Of a stretch of DNA of 47,132 bases, positions 8,358 to 17,468 are shown piece after piece. The stretch covers positions 1 through 47,132 of the forward strand of contig JBAZYX010000017.1 of NCBI GenBank assembly GCA_041659105.1. Direction: 5' to 3'. The first letter of the stretch is position 1. Every line of letters begins with the position of its first letter. The notes beneath the pieces were generated by a model. It did not search any database, was not told where the DNA came from, and saw nothing but the letters and a program-made list of their open reading frames with translations. The position numbers and the translations under genes are program-made. Origin of the DNA: CAIUKV01 sp041659105 (GTDB lineage Bacteria > Actinomycetota > Acidimicrobiia > IMCC26256 > PALSA-555).

Positions 8358-11027
8358 ATGGTCGATACTGGGGTCGGAATGCGATGGCGACTCGTTGTCC
8401 TGCTGCCCTTCTTGGGCGTTCTGGCGTACTTCTGCGCGCCCTTGATCCGCGCCTCCGACAACGCCGTCGACATCTACAACGCGGCCGCCGTGCTGGCCCT
8501 CGCGGCCTTCTGGGTCGCGTTCGCCCGGTGCCGGCCCCAGCCGACCGTCCCGTGGGCGCTCATCGGCGTGGCGCTGGCGGGCTGGGTGATCGGCGACCTC
8601 GTCTTCACCGCGATCGGCACCGACCCGACCGTGTCGGCGGCCGACGCGTTCTACGTGGTCGGCTACCTCGGCTTCATCGTCGCAACCGCCAGGTTGCTCC
8701 GCACACGCACGCGCGAACGCGACCTCGACAGCGCGCTCGACGCGACGCTGATCGGCATCGCGTGCTTCCTGTTCCTCTGGATCGGGGTGATCGGACCGAG
8801 CTGGAACGATCCCGGCGTCTCCACCTCCGGCCGGCTCATGACCGCCCTGTATCCGCTGCTCGACGTGGTGCTGCTCTTCTTCCTCCTGCGGCTGCTGCTG
8901 TCCCCGGGGCGCACCAGCGCGGCGATCGCGGTGTTCGTGGTGGCGATCACGGCGATCCTCGTCGCCGACGTCGCCTTCGCCGCGCTCCAGCAGACCAACT
9001 CGTACCAAGACGGAACGTGGGGCGCGTTCGACGGCATGTGGCTCGTCGGCTATGCGCTGATGCCCATCGCCGTGGTGTTGCGGGCCCGCGAAGACCCCAC
9101 CCACAGGGGGGTCCAGCTCGTGGGTCGCCCGTCGCGGCTCGCCGGGCTCGCGGCGGCCGGAGTCGCGCTCATCGCACTGCCGACCGCCGACGTAGCGTCG
9201 CGCACCACCGGCCAGCCGCTCACCACCGCGGTGCTCACCGTGTCCGGCGGCCTGATCGTCCTCCTCGTCTTCGCGCGGATCATCCGGCTCCACGAGTCGC
9301 TCGACACCGCGTTCGGCGAGGTGGACCGTCAACAGCGCTACTACCGAGCGGTCGCCGACAACGCGAGCGACTCGTTCCTCGTCCTGTCTCCGGACGGCGT
9401 CGTGATCGACGCGGCCGGCACGCTCCAGAACCTCGTCGGCTACGACCTCGACCGGGCGATCGGTGGGAACGCGCTCGTCGTCGTCCATCCCGATGACCAG
9501 GATGTGGCGCGCGCACTCCTCGACGACGCATTGGCCCATCCCGGGATCACCGTCTCCGGCGAGGTCCGCGTCATCGCCGCGGACCGCTCGATCCTGTGGA
9601 TGGAGCTGTTCTGCACGAACCACTGCGCCGATCCGGCTGTCGGCGGCATGGTGGTGAACGCGCACGACGTCACGGCCCGCAAGGAGGCCGAGGCCGAGCT
9701 CGAGCACCGTGCGCTCCACGACAGCGTGACCGGTCTCGCCAACCGTGCGTTCCTGCGCGACCGCATCGAGCGCGCGCTCGCGCGCCGCGCGCGTGACGGC
9801 AACGACGTCGCGGTGCTGTTCTGCGATCTCGACGGCTTCAAGCTCGTGAACGACACGATCGGCCACGAGGCGGGCGACGACGTGCTGCGCATCGCGGCGG
9901 CACGGTTCCTGCGGTCGGTTCGGCCGGTCGACACCCTGGCCCGGATCGGAGGCGACGAGTTCGCCGTGCTGATCGAGACCTCGGGGGATCTCGCCGAGGA
10001 GGCCGCCACCATCGCGAACCGGCTCCTCAGCGCGATGGCCCAACCGGTCGAGGTGCGAGGCACGCCGATGGTGGTGACCGCGAGCATCGGGATCGCCGTC
10101 GCGAGCCGGGGCGGGCAGAGCACCCCCGACGACCTGCTCCGCGACGCGGACACCGCGATGTACAGCGCCAAGGCCACGGGACGGAACCGGGCGGTGCCCT
10201 TCGAGGCGTCGATGGGGACGGCCCTGCAGACCCGGGTCCAGCTCGGCGCCGACCTCCGGAGCGCGATCCAGCGTGGCGAGCTCGAGCTGCTCTACCAGCC
10301 GATCATCGACCTCGACCGCGGGCACATCACCGGCTTCGAGGCGCTCGTGCGGTGGAACCACCCCAGCCGCGGCCTCCTCGCCCCCGCCGAGTTCATCGGG
10401 ATCGCCGAGGAGAACGGCACCATCGTCGACATCGGGCGTTGGGTCCTGCATGCCGCGTGCGAGGAGGCCCGTCGGTGGGGGACCACGGCCTCCGGCGAGA
10501 CGCCCATGGTGAGCGTGAACGTGTCGGGCCACCAGCTCGTGCACGCCGACTTCGTCGACCACGTGTCGGAGGCGCTCGTCGCGACGGGCATGCCCGCGCA
10601 GTCGCTCGTCATCGAGCTCACGGAGTCGGCCCTGGTGGACCACACCGAACAGGCCGCGGCCCGGTTGCGGGCGCTCAAGGCGATCGGTGTGCGCGTGGCC
10701 ATCGACGACTTCGGAGTGGGCCAGTCGAGCCTGAGCTACCTGCGCCAGTTCCCCGTCGACATCCTCAAGCTCGACCGCTCGTTCATCGAGATGATCACCA
10801 GGGTCGACCGCGTGCCCGCGCTCATCGCCGGCCTGCTCGAGCTCGCCCGCACGCTCAACCTCACGTCGCTGGCCGAGGGGATCGAGACCACCGAGCAGCG
10901 GATCGCCCTCGCGGCCGAAGGCTGCGAGCTCGGTCAGGGCTACCTGTTCTCGCGTCCGGTCGACGGGGCCACCGCCGCGAGCCTGCTGATCGGCGACGGC
11001 GCCCCCGAGGAGCGCGTGCCGGCCTAG
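8358..11027 (+). CDS. Membrane PAS-GGDEF-EAL cyclic-di-GMP enzyme
   Basis: About 889 residues from the ATG at 8358; an ATG at 8379 is an alternative start. Roughly ten N-terminal membrane helices (to about residue 315) are followed by a PAS domain (YYRAVADNASDSFLVLSPDG) at about 325-440, a GGDEF domain with intact RIGGDEFAVL near 530, and an EAL domain (GFEALVRWNHPSRG near 658, ELTESALVD, IDDFGVGQSSLSYL, KLDRSFI, LAEGIET). An RxxD inhibitory site (RPVD) lies five residues before GGDEF. Both active sites look complete, so it may make and degrade c-di-GMP, with the membrane and PAS parts sensing a signal. It ends in a convergent junction with an SDR gene. Confidence 0.92.
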   Translation: MVDTGVGMRWRLVVLLPFLGVLAYFCAPLIRASDNAVDIYNAAAVLALAAFWVAFARCRPQPTVPWALIGVALAGWVIGDLVFTAIGTDPTVSAADAFYVVGYLGFIVATARLLRTRTRERDLDSALDATLIGIACFLFLWIGVIGPSWNDPGVSTSGRLMTALYPLLDVVLLFFLLRLLLSPGRTSAAIAVFVVAITAILVADVAFAALQQTNSYQDGTWGAFDGMWLVGYALMPIAVVLRAREDPTHRGVQLVGRPSRLAGLAAAGVALIALPTADVASRTTGQPLTTAVLTVSGGLIVLLVFARIIRLHESLDTAFGEVDRQQRYYRAVADNASDSFLVLSPDGVVIDAAGTLQNLVGYDLDRAIGGNALVVVHPDDQDVARALLDDALAHPGITVSGEVRVIAADRSILWMELFCTNHCADPAVGGMVVNAHDVTARKEAEAELEHRALHDSVTGLANRAFLRDRIERALARRARDGNDVAVLFCDLDGFKLVNDTIGHEAGDDVLRIAAARFLRSVRPVDTLARIGGDEFAVLIETSGDLAEEAATIANRLLSAMAQPVEVRGTPMVVTASIGIAVASRGGQSTPDDLLRDADTAMYSAKATGRNRAVPFEASMGTALQTRVQLGADLRSAIQRGELELLYQPIIDLDRGHITGFEALVRWNHPSRGLLAPAEFIGIAEENGTIVDIGRWVLHAACEEARRWGTTASGETPMVSVNVSGHQLVHADFVDHVSEALVATGMPAQSLVIELTESALVDHTEQAAARLRALKAIGVRVAIDDFGVGQSSLSYLRQFPVDILKLDRSFIEMITRVDRVPALIAGLLELARTLNLTSLAEGIETTEQRIALAAEGCELGQGYLFSRPVDGATAASLLIGDGAPEERVPA

Positions 11028-11060
11028 GAACGCACGGACCGGCCTGGCGGCGCGCCGTGG

Positions 11061-11852
11061 TCAGCCCGCCGGCGGCGGCGCGCCCGGGAGGAAGGGGTTG
11101 ATGTCACCCGCGAGCCAGCCGCCGTCGACCACGAACTCGCCCCCCGAGCAGTAGCTCGCCTCGTCGGACGCGAGGAACAGCACCATCGCCGCGATCTCGT
11201 CGGCACGCGCCGCGCGCGCCAACGGCAGCTGGTGATGGCCCGCGTCGAACGTCTCGGCCGGCACGTCGCCGATCATCGGGGTCCACACGCCACCCGGGTG
11301 CACGGAGTTGACCCGGATCCCGAACTGCCCGAGCTCGAGCGCGGCGGTCTTCGTCATGCTTCGGACCGCGCCCTTCGAGCTGGAGTAGGACACGAGGGAG
11401 TTCTTCGAGCCGATGCCGTCGATCGACGAGATGTTGACGATGGACCCACCGCCGGCTCGCTTCATCGGCGCGATCGCCGCGCGCATGCCGAGAAAGGTGC
11501 CGACCTGGTTCACCATGATCACCTGGAGGTACTCGTCCAGGGTGGTATCGGCGATCGACGTGAACTTGAGGATCGCGGCGTTGTTCACGAGCACGTTGAG
11601 CGGACCCATCTCCTCGGCCGCGTCGATGGCGTCCTGCCAGCCGTCCTCGTTCGACACGTCGAGGTGGACGTAGCGCGCCGCGTCGCCGATGTCCTTCGCG
11701 ACGGCCGAACCCTCGGCGTCGAGCACGTCGGCCAGCACGACCCGGGCACCCTCCCGAGAGAACCGCCGAGCCTCCGCCTCACCCTGGCCGCGGGCCGCGC
11801 CGGTGATGAGGGCGACCTTGCCGGCCAGTCGACCCGTTGACGATGTGCTCAT
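11061..11852 (-). CDS. Short-chain dehydrogenase/reductase (SDR)
   Basis: A 263-residue classical SDR. It has the NAD(P) loop LITGAARGQGEAEARRF, Asp in ADVLDAEG suggesting NAD(H) preference, the NNAAI motif, the catalytic Ser in VNISSID, and YSSSK. The insert GVWTPM and the closing AMVLFLASDEASYCSGGEFVVDGGW are typical of 3-alpha/20-beta-hydroxysteroid dehydrogenase-like and glucose-1-dehydrogenase-like SDRs. It oxidises or reduces an alcohol/ketone; the substrate is unknown. The ATG at 11852 has an upstream cggag at about 9 nt. It is divergent from the TauD-type dioxygenase gene at 12041. Confidence 0.9.
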   Translation of the reverse strand: MSTSSTGRLAGKVALITGAARGQGEAEARRFSREGARVVLADVLDAEGSAVAKDIGDAARYVHLDVSNEDGWQDAIDAAEEMGPLNVLVNNAAILKFTSIADTTLDEYLQVIMVNQVGTFLGMRAAIAPMKRAGGGSIVNISSIDGIGSKNSLVSYSSSKGAVRSMTKTAALELGQFGIRVNSVHPGGVWTPMIGDVPAETFDAGHHQLPLARAARADEIAAMVLFLASDEASYCSGGEFVVDGGWLAGDINPFLPGAPPPAG

Positions 11853-12040
11853 GAGGGAGTGCTCCGTGGGAGAGGCGGGGGTGCGCAGGGGACCGGGACA
11901 GCTCCCAGAGGATGCCCCCGCGCCCGGCCGAACGGGGAACCGTCGCGGGCCGCCGGGAGCCGGTCCTGGCGGAAAGAGCGTTTCCGATGAGTGATAACGG
12001 GGTTTGCGTACGGAGCCACGCGTCGTGTAGACCGGGCAGG

Positions 12041-12886
12041 GTGAGCGAGGGATACCGCACCATCGAGGTCGCCCCGATCGCCGGCGCCCTCGGCGCCGAG
12101 GTCCACGGCGTCGACCTGGCCTCGGACCTCCCCGACGCGACCGTCGCCGAGATCCGCCGGGCGTGGCTCGAGCACCTCGTCGTGTTCTTCCGCGACCAGG
12201 CCGCCCTGGACTCCGACGCGTTCATGGCCGTCGCGCGGCGGATCGGCGAGCCCGTGGAGTACCCGTTCGTCAAGGGGATCGAGGGCTACCCCGAGATCAT
12301 CACCGTTGCCAAGCTCCCCCACGAGGCGGTGAACTTCGGCGGGATCTGGCACAGCGACACCACGTACCTCGAGCGGCCGCCGATGGCCACCATGCTGATC
12401 GCACGGGAGGTCCCGCCGTCGGGCGGCGACACGATGTGGGCGAACATGTACGCCGCGTACGAGACGCTCTCCCCCGGCCTCCGGCGGGTTGTCGACGGCC
12501 TGCGGGCGGTCAACAGCTCGGCCATGGCCGACGTGTCCAAGACGCGGGAAGACCGCATCAAGGACAGCGGGTACGAGGACACCCAGGAGTACGAGGCCGA
12601 GCACCCCGTCGTACGCACCCACCCCGAGACGGGGCGCAGGTCGCTCTTCGTGAACCCGGCGCACACCGCGCGGTTCACCGACATGACCGAGGACGAGAGC
12701 CGGCCGTTGCTCCAGTACCTGTTCCAGCACGCGATCCGTCCGGAGAACACCTGCCGGTTCCGGTGGGAGGCGGGATCCCTCGCGTTGTGGGACAACCGGT
12801 GCACGTGGCACAACCCCATCAACGACTACCACGGCCACACGCGGATCATGAACCGCATCACCCTCGCGGGGGACGTCCCCCGCTGA
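12041..12886 (+). CDS. TauD/TfdA-family 2-oxoglutarate-dependent dioxygenase
   Basis: From GTG at 12041 (VSEGYRTIEVAPIAGALGAEV) the protein has 281 residues, normal for the family; the open frame extends upstream but without family-like sequence. The iron triad is His104 and Asp106 (GIWHSDTTYLE) and His257 (WDNRCTWHNPINDY). Arg272 (RIMNR) is placed to bind 2-oxoglutarate. Members hydroxylate sulfonates, phenoxy acids or carnitine-type compounds with O2 and release succinate and CO2. The substrate here is not identifiable. A ggcagg lies just before the GTG. The next gene, a ligase, starts 40 nt downstream on the same strand. Confidence 0.9.
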   Translation: MSEGYRTIEVAPIAGALGAEVHGVDLASDLPDATVAEIRRAWLEHLVVFFRDQAALDSDAFMAVARRIGEPVEYPFVKGIEGYPEIITVAKLPHEAVNFGGIWHSDTTYLERPPMATMLIAREVPPSGGDTMWANMYAAYETLSPGLRRVVDGLRAVNSSAMADVSKTREDRIKDSGYEDTQEYEAEHPVVRTHPETGRRSLFVNPAHTARFTDMTEDESRPLLQYLFQHAIRPENTCRFRWEAGSLALWDNRCTWHNPINDYHGHTRIMNRITLAGDVPR

Positions 12887-12926
12887 GCGGTAGAACATCG
12901 TTCGAGCACACGAGGGGGATCCGGGG

Positions 12927-14543
12927 ATGTGGGAGCTGCGCGAGGTATCCGCCGAGCTGCGTGACCGGTACCGGGCCGACGGCCACTGGACCGACGACAC
13001 GTTCGCGTCGTTCCTCGAACGCGAGATCTCGGCGGCGCCCGACCTGACGTTCCGGGTCTGGTCGACGACGCATCCTTTCACCGGGACCACCGGCGGGTTG
13101 TACGAGCAGTCGTCGCGCCTCGCCGCGTCGCTGCACCGGATGGGCATCGGGGTCGGCGACGTCGTCGCGTACCAGGTGCCCAACTGGGCCGAGTCCGTGT
13201 CGGTGATCTGCGCGGGCTTCCGCCTCGGAGCGGTGATGGTCCCGATCGTGCACTTCTACGGCGCCCGCGAGGTGGAGTTCATCCTCCGCCAGTCCGGCGC
13301 GCGCGCTCTGGTGACGGTCGACCGCTTCGGTCACGTCGACCACCTCGCCAACCTCGCCGGGTACCGCGACCGCGTCGAGATGCTCGAGCATGTCATCGTG
13401 ATCCCGAGCGGCACGCCCGGGCCCGAGCTGCCGGGTGCGGTCTCGTTCACCGACCTCCTCGACGCGGCACCGCTCACCGGTACCCCCGACATCGACCCCG
13501 ACGCCGCCGCGATGATCGGCTACACGTCGGGCACGACCGCCGAACCCAAGGGCGTGCTGCACACGCACCGCTCGCTGCTCTTCGAGGTGCCCCAGCTGTC
13601 GGCGCTCGCCCCCGACGCGCGTCCGATCCTCAACGCGTCGCCGCTCGCGCACATGACCGGGATGCTCGCGTCGTTCCTGCTGCCCGTGTACCGGCACCAC
13701 CAGATCCACCTGACCGACCAGTGGGACCCGCAGGAGGCGCTGCGGATCATCCTCGAGGCCGACGTGTCGGCCGGGGCCGGCGCCACGATCTTCCTCACGA
13801 GCCTCCTCGACGCCCCCGGCTTCGGGCCCGAGCACGCGCGCCGCATCGCCAACGTGGGCCTCGGCGGGGCTCCGGTGCCCACCGCGGTCGCGGAGCGCGC
13901 CGAGGCTGCGGGCATCACGGTGTTCCGTTCGTACGGCTCGACCGAGCATCCGTCGATCACCGGGTGCCGCACCGACGAGCCCCGCGAGAAGCGCAACCGC
14001 ACCGATGGCCACCCGATGCTGGGGGTGGAGATCCGGCTGGTCGACGACGACGCCGAGGTCGGGCCCGGCGTCCCCGGGGAGATCCTGTCGCGCGGTCCCG
14101 ACCTGTTCGCCGGGTACACGGACCCGGAGCTCACCGCCCGATCGGTGACGCCCGACGGCTGGTACCGCACCGGCGACGTCGGCGTGCTCGACGACGACGG
14201 CTACCTCACGATCACCGACCGCGTGAGCGACATCATCATCCGGGGCGGGGCCAACATCTCGGCGGCCGAGATCGAGGAAGCGCTGATGACGATGCCGGGC
14301 ATCGCCGAATGCGCGGTGGTCGCCGCGCCCGACGAGCGGATGGGCGAGCACGCGCTCGCCGCGATCCGGCTCCGGACGGACGCCCCCGCCCCCGACCTCG
14401 CCGCGGTACAGGCTCACCTGGACTCGGCCGGGTTGCCCAAGCAGAAGTGGGTCGAGGAGGTGCGCATCCTCGACGAGTTCCCCCGCACGCCGTCGGGCAA
14501 GATCCGCAAGTTCGTGCTGCGCGACGAGCTCCGCAACGCCTGA
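12927..14543 (+). CDS. AMP-dependent acyl-CoA synthetase/ligase
   Basis: A 538-residue adenylate-forming enzyme. The P-loop-like motif is MIGYTSGTTAEPKGVLHTH; the A5-like motif is VFRSYGSTEHPSITG; the hinge region is GWYRTGDVGVLDDDGYLTITDR; and the catalytic C-terminal Lys is in PRTPSGKIRKF. It activates a carboxylic acid with ATP and joins it to CoA. The ATG at 12927 is preceded by gaggggga at about 10 nt. It follows the dioxygenase with a 40-nt gap and is probably in the same unit. It ends 17 nt before a strong hairpin at 14561. The substrate is unknown; cyclohexanecarboxylate-CoA-ligase-like sequences are the nearest type I recognise. Confidence 0.9.
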   Translation: MWELREVSAELRDRYRADGHWTDDTFASFLEREISAAPDLTFRVWSTTHPFTGTTGGLYEQSSRLAASLHRMGIGVGDVVAYQVPNWAESVSVICAGFRLGAVMVPIVHFYGAREVEFILRQSGARALVTVDRFGHVDHLANLAGYRDRVEMLEHVIVIPSGTPGPELPGAVSFTDLLDAAPLTGTPDIDPDAAAMIGYTSGTTAEPKGVLHTHRSLLFEVPQLSALAPDARPILNASPLAHMTGMLASFLLPVYRHHQIHLTDQWDPQEALRIILEADVSAGAGATIFLTSLLDAPGFGPEHARRIANVGLGGAPVPTAVAERAEAAGITVFRSYGSTEHPSITGCRTDEPREKRNRTDGHPMLGVEIRLVDDDAEVGPGVPGEILSRGPDLFAGYTDPELTARSVTPDGWYRTGDVGVLDDDGYLTITDRVSDIIIRGGANISAAEIEEALMTMPGIAECAVVAAPDERMGEHALAAIRLRTDAPAPDLAAVQAHLDSAGLPKQKWVEEVRILDEFPRTPSGKIRKFVLRDELRNA

Positions 14544-14560
14544 ACGGCCCACCCGGCCCC

Positions 14561-14607
14561 TCTTGGCGTCACTCGTGCCGCTCCCAGCGGCACGAGTGAC
14601 GCCAAGA
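14561..14607. terminator. Perfect 22-bp inverted repeat, likely bidirectional terminator
   Basis: Arms 14561-14582 and 14586-14607 are exact reverse complements separated by CCC. The element lies in the 77-nt gap between the convergent ligase (stop 14543) and CitE-like gene (stop 14621). There is no T-run on either side, so it would be a non-canonical hairpin terminator. It may also be one copy of a dispersed genomic repeat, since such perfect arms are rare by chance. Confidence 0.7.
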
Positions 14608-14620
14608 CGGGCGGGTCGGG

Positions 14621-15496
14621 TCAGGTGTCGCCGGCCGGGCCACCCCGTTCGCGCGCGCCCGCGGCGTCGAGCACGGACCGGGCCCGGCGCGCCATCGGCT
14701 CGTCGACCATCTCCCCCTCGAAGGCGAGGGTGGCCGCGCCACGCGCGGCGGCCTCGGCGAACGCGGCGAGGAGCCGCTCGGCGCGCTCGACGTCGTCGGC
14801 CGACGGGGTGAACACCCGGTGCGCGAGCGCGACCTGGGCCGGGTGCACGCACAGCTTGCCCCGGTAGCCGAGCGCCCGCGCCTCGGACGCGTCGCGCACG
14901 AAGCGATCGTCGTCGCGGAAGTCGGCGAGGATCTGGTCGATCGCGTGCACGTCACCCAGGCGCGCCGCGAGCGCGACCCGTGACCGTGCGTAGAGCACCT
15001 CGAGGTTCGACTCGGTGCGCATCCCGCCCATGTCGGCGACGAAGTCCTCCGCACCGAAGTAGCACCACCGCACCGGGCCGCGCAGCACCTCCTCGGCCCG
15101 CGCGACCCCGGCCGCGCTCTCGATGCCGGCCAGGACGCCGAGGCCGGGGACGCCGGCCGCGGCGAGCGCATCGGCGACGACCGCGACGTCGGCGGCCGAC
15201 TCGAGCTTGGGCACGACGACCCCGGTCAGCTCGGGGACCAGCGCGTCGGCGACATCGCCGGCGAACCACGGGGTCCCGATGCCGTTCACCCGCACGAACA
15301 CCTGGATCCCCGGGTGGTCGCGAGTCAGCATCCGGGCAGCCTCGACCGCGACGGGTCGCGCCAGCTCCTTCGCGGCGGGCGGTGTGCCGTCCTCGAGGTC
15401 GAGGAACACCGCGTCCGGCTCGGCCCGCGGCGCCTTCGCCACGAGGTCGGCCCGGTTCGCGGGAACGGTCAGCAGGCTGCGCATGCGGGAGCTCAC
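14621..15496 (-). CDS. CitE-like (HpcH/HpaI family) beta-hydroxyacyl-CoA lyase
   Basis: A 291-residue TIM-barrel lyase from GTG at 15496. Visible family marks are RSLLTVPANR, the acidic metal-site residue in FLDLEDGTPP, VRVNG, GAEDFVADMGG and the C-terminal GKLCVHPAQV. Stand-alone CitE-like proteins cleave CoA thioesters such as citramalyl-CoA, malyl-CoA or HMG-CoA; Mycobacterium Rv2498c is the studied example. It is the last of three tightly packed genes: MaoC (17944), acetoacetyl-CoA synthetase (17468, overlapping) and this gene 10 nt later. That context fits cleavage of HMG-CoA to acetoacetate, or of citramalyl-CoA to pyruvate, each with acetyl-CoA. The gene ends just before the 22-bp hairpin. 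Confidence 0.85.
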   Translation of the reverse strand: MSSRMRSLLTVPANRADLVAKAPRAEPDAVFLDLEDGTPPAAKELARPVAVEAARMLTRDHPGIQVFVRVNGIGTPWFAGDVADALVPELTGVVVPKLESAADVAVVADALAAAGVPGLGVLAGIESAAGVARAEEVLRGPVRWCYFGAEDFVADMGGMRTESNLEVLYARSRVALAARLGDVHAIDQILADFRDDDRFVRDASEARALGYRGKLCVHPAQVALAHRVFTPSADDVERAERLLAAFAEAAARGAATLAFEGEMVDEPMARRARSVLDAAGARERGGPAGDT

Positions 15497-15506
15497 TCGC
15501 CCTCGC

Positions 15507-17468
15507 TCACGACTGGAGCTCCTCGAGGTCGCGGAAGAGGGCGAGGGCCTCGGGGTTGGCCAGCGCCTCGGTGTTGGCCACGGGGCGGCCGTGCACGACG
15601 TCGCGCACGGCGAGCTCGCTCAGCTTGTTGCTCCGCGTGCGCGGGAGGTCGGCGACCGCGACGATCTTCGCGGGGACATGGCGCGGCGACGCCCCGGTCC
15701 GGATCCGCCGCCGGATCTCCGCCTCGACTTCGGGGGTGAGCCGGTGACCCGCCTCCATCACGACGAACAGGACGACGCGCGTGTCGCCCCCCCACTCCTG
15801 GCCGATCACGAGGCAGTCGGCCACGCCCGCGACCGCCTCCACCGGGTGTGAGATCTCCGCCGTGCCGATGCGCACGCCGCCCGGGTTCAGGGTCGCGTCG
15901 GACCGGCCGTGGATCACCACGCCCCCGTGCTCGGTCCACTCGGCGTAATCCCCCTGGTGCCAGCAGCCGGGGAACCGGGCGAAGTAGGTGGCCCGGAAGC
16001 GGGTGTCGTCGGGGTCGGCCCAGAGTCCGAGCGGGATCGACGGGAACGCGGACCGGCACACCAGCTCGCCCCGCTCGCCCGGGGGCAGCGACGCGCCGTC
16101 GGGGCCCACCACGTCGACCGCCAGCCCGGGCGACGGCGCCTGGATCTCCCCCGCCCACACCGGGCCGGTGGGATCGCCGCCCACGAGGCAGCCGCACAGG
16201 TCGGTTCCGCCGGAGATCGACGCGAGGTGCACGTCGGGCTTCACCGCGTCGTAGACGTACGCGAACCCCTCCGGCATGAGCGGCGACCCGGTGGAGGCGA
16301 CGGTCCGAACGCTCGTCAGACGGTGGGTGTCGACCGGGCGCACGCCGGCCTGGCGCAGCTCGTCGAGGAACCGGGCCGAGGTGCCGAACAGCGTGATGCC
16401 GAGCTCGTCGGTGAGGTCGAACAGCGTGGTGCGGCTGGGGTGCGCGGGTGAGCCATCGTACGCGACCACGGTGCCACCGCTCGCGAGCACCGATGCCAGC
16501 CAGTTCCACATCATCCAGCCCGCGGTCGTGAAGTAGCAGACCCGGTCTCCGGGACGGACGTCGCACTGGAGCTGCTGCTCGGACAGGTGCTTGAGCAGCA
16601 CCCCGCCGGCGCGGTGGACGATGCACTTCGGCGCGCCGGTCGTGCCCGAGGAGAACAGCACGTACCACGGATGGTCGAACGGAAGCGGCGTGTACTCCAC
16701 GGGGGCCGCCGAATGCGGCGCGAGCCACGCGCTCCACGTGATGGCGTCGCGGACGTGGTCGACCGCCGGCTCGGCGTCGACGTACTCGAGCACGACGACG
16801 GTGGTGACCGACGGCAGCCGGCCGCGGATCTCGGCCAGCCGGTCGAGGCAGTCGAACCGCTTGCCGGCGTAGCGATACGCGTCGGCCGCGACGAGCACGG
16901 TGGGTTCGACCTGGCCGAACCGGTCGACGACGCCCTCGACCCCGAAGTCGGGCGACGTCGACGTGAACACCGCGCCCAGGCTCGCGGCCGCGAGCATGAG
17001 CGCGTACGTCTCCGGCGCGTTCGGCATCCAGGCCGCCACGCGATCGCCGGGTCCGACGCCGGCCGCGCGCAGCGCCCGTTGGACCCGAGACACCAAGGCG
17101 TGGAGCTGCGCACGCGTCAGCGACCGACGCGCACCGTCCTCCCGTGCGAACACCAGGGCGAGGTCGTCGGTCGGCGCACGCAGCAGCGCCTCGGCCACGT
17201 TCAGCGACGCGTCGGGGAAGAAGCGGGTCTTCCAGAACGGCTCGGCCACCTCGATCACACGGTCGCTCCCACGCGCCCCCGGCACGACGGTGAAGTCCCA
17301 CACCGCGTCCCAGAACGCCGCGGGCTCCCGCACCGACCACGCGTGCAGCGCGGCGTAGGCGTCGAGGCCCGGCACGCCCCGCTCCCCCACGAACCGCGCG
17401 AACTCGGCGAGCCGCGTGCCCGCCGCGCGCTCGGGCGCCGGCGCCCAGAGCGGCGAAGCGTCGCTCAC
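15507..17468 (-). CDS. Acetoacetyl-CoA synthetase
   Basis: From GTG at 17468 (VSDASPLWAPAPERAAGTRLAEF) the protein has 653 residues, the typical acetoacetate-CoA ligase size and clearly longer than ordinary acyl-CoA ligases. The N-terminal PLWAP start, ARFVGERGVPGLDAYAALHAWSV and the middle segment WYVLFSSGTTGAPKCIVHRAGG match that family; the C-terminal catalytic Lys is in RTRSNKLSELAV. It activates acetoacetate with ATP and CoA. Its start overlaps the MaoC stop as GTGA, and the CitE-like gene follows 10 nt later. The longer open frame to 18140 runs through the MaoC gene and is not real. The acetoacetate could come from the neighbouring lyase. Confidence 0.88.
   Translation of the reverse strand: MSDASPLWAPAPERAAGTRLAEFARFVGERGVPGLDAYAALHAWSVREPAAFWDAVWDFTVVPGARGSDRVIEVAEPFWKTRFFPDASLNVAEALLRAPTDDLALVFAREDGARRSLTRAQLHALVSRVQRALRAAGVGPGDRVAAWMPNAPETYALMLAAASLGAVFTSTSPDFGVEGVVDRFGQVEPTVLVAADAYRYAGKRFDCLDRLAEIRGRLPSVTTVVVLEYVDAEPAVDHVRDAITWSAWLAPHSAAPVEYTPLPFDHPWYVLFSSGTTGAPKCIVHRAGGVLLKHLSEQQLQCDVRPGDRVCYFTTAGWMMWNWLASVLASGGTVVAYDGSPAHPSRTTLFDLTDELGITLFGTSARFLDELRQAGVRPVDTHRLTSVRTVASTGSPLMPEGFAYVYDAVKPDVHLASISGGTDLCGCLVGGDPTGPVWAGEIQAPSPGLAVDVVGPDGASLPPGERGELVCRSAFPSIPLGLWADPDDTRFRATYFARFPGCWHQGDYAEWTEHGGVVIHGRSDATLNPGGVRIGTAEISHPVEAVAGVADCLVIGQEWGGDTRVVLFVVMEAGHRLTPEVEAEIRRRIRTGASPRHVPAKIVAVADLPRTRSNKLSELAVRDVVHGRPVANTEALANPEALALFRDLEELQS

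Noticed and set aside
8340..10643. A 767-codon open frame antisense to the GGDEF-EAL gene, and similar giant antisense frames (e.g. 12858-14852, 15493-17340, 4864-6798)
   Set aside because: They are Arg/Gly/His/Pro-rich shadow frames caused by high GC. They match no family and lie opposite genes with clear motifs.
11912..12040. Longer N-terminus for the TauD-type dioxygenase
   Set aside because: The extension (Pro/Arg-rich, then SDNGVCVRSHAS) lies in the intergenic region facing the divergent SDR and is unlike the family; the GTG at 12041 fits the domain start.
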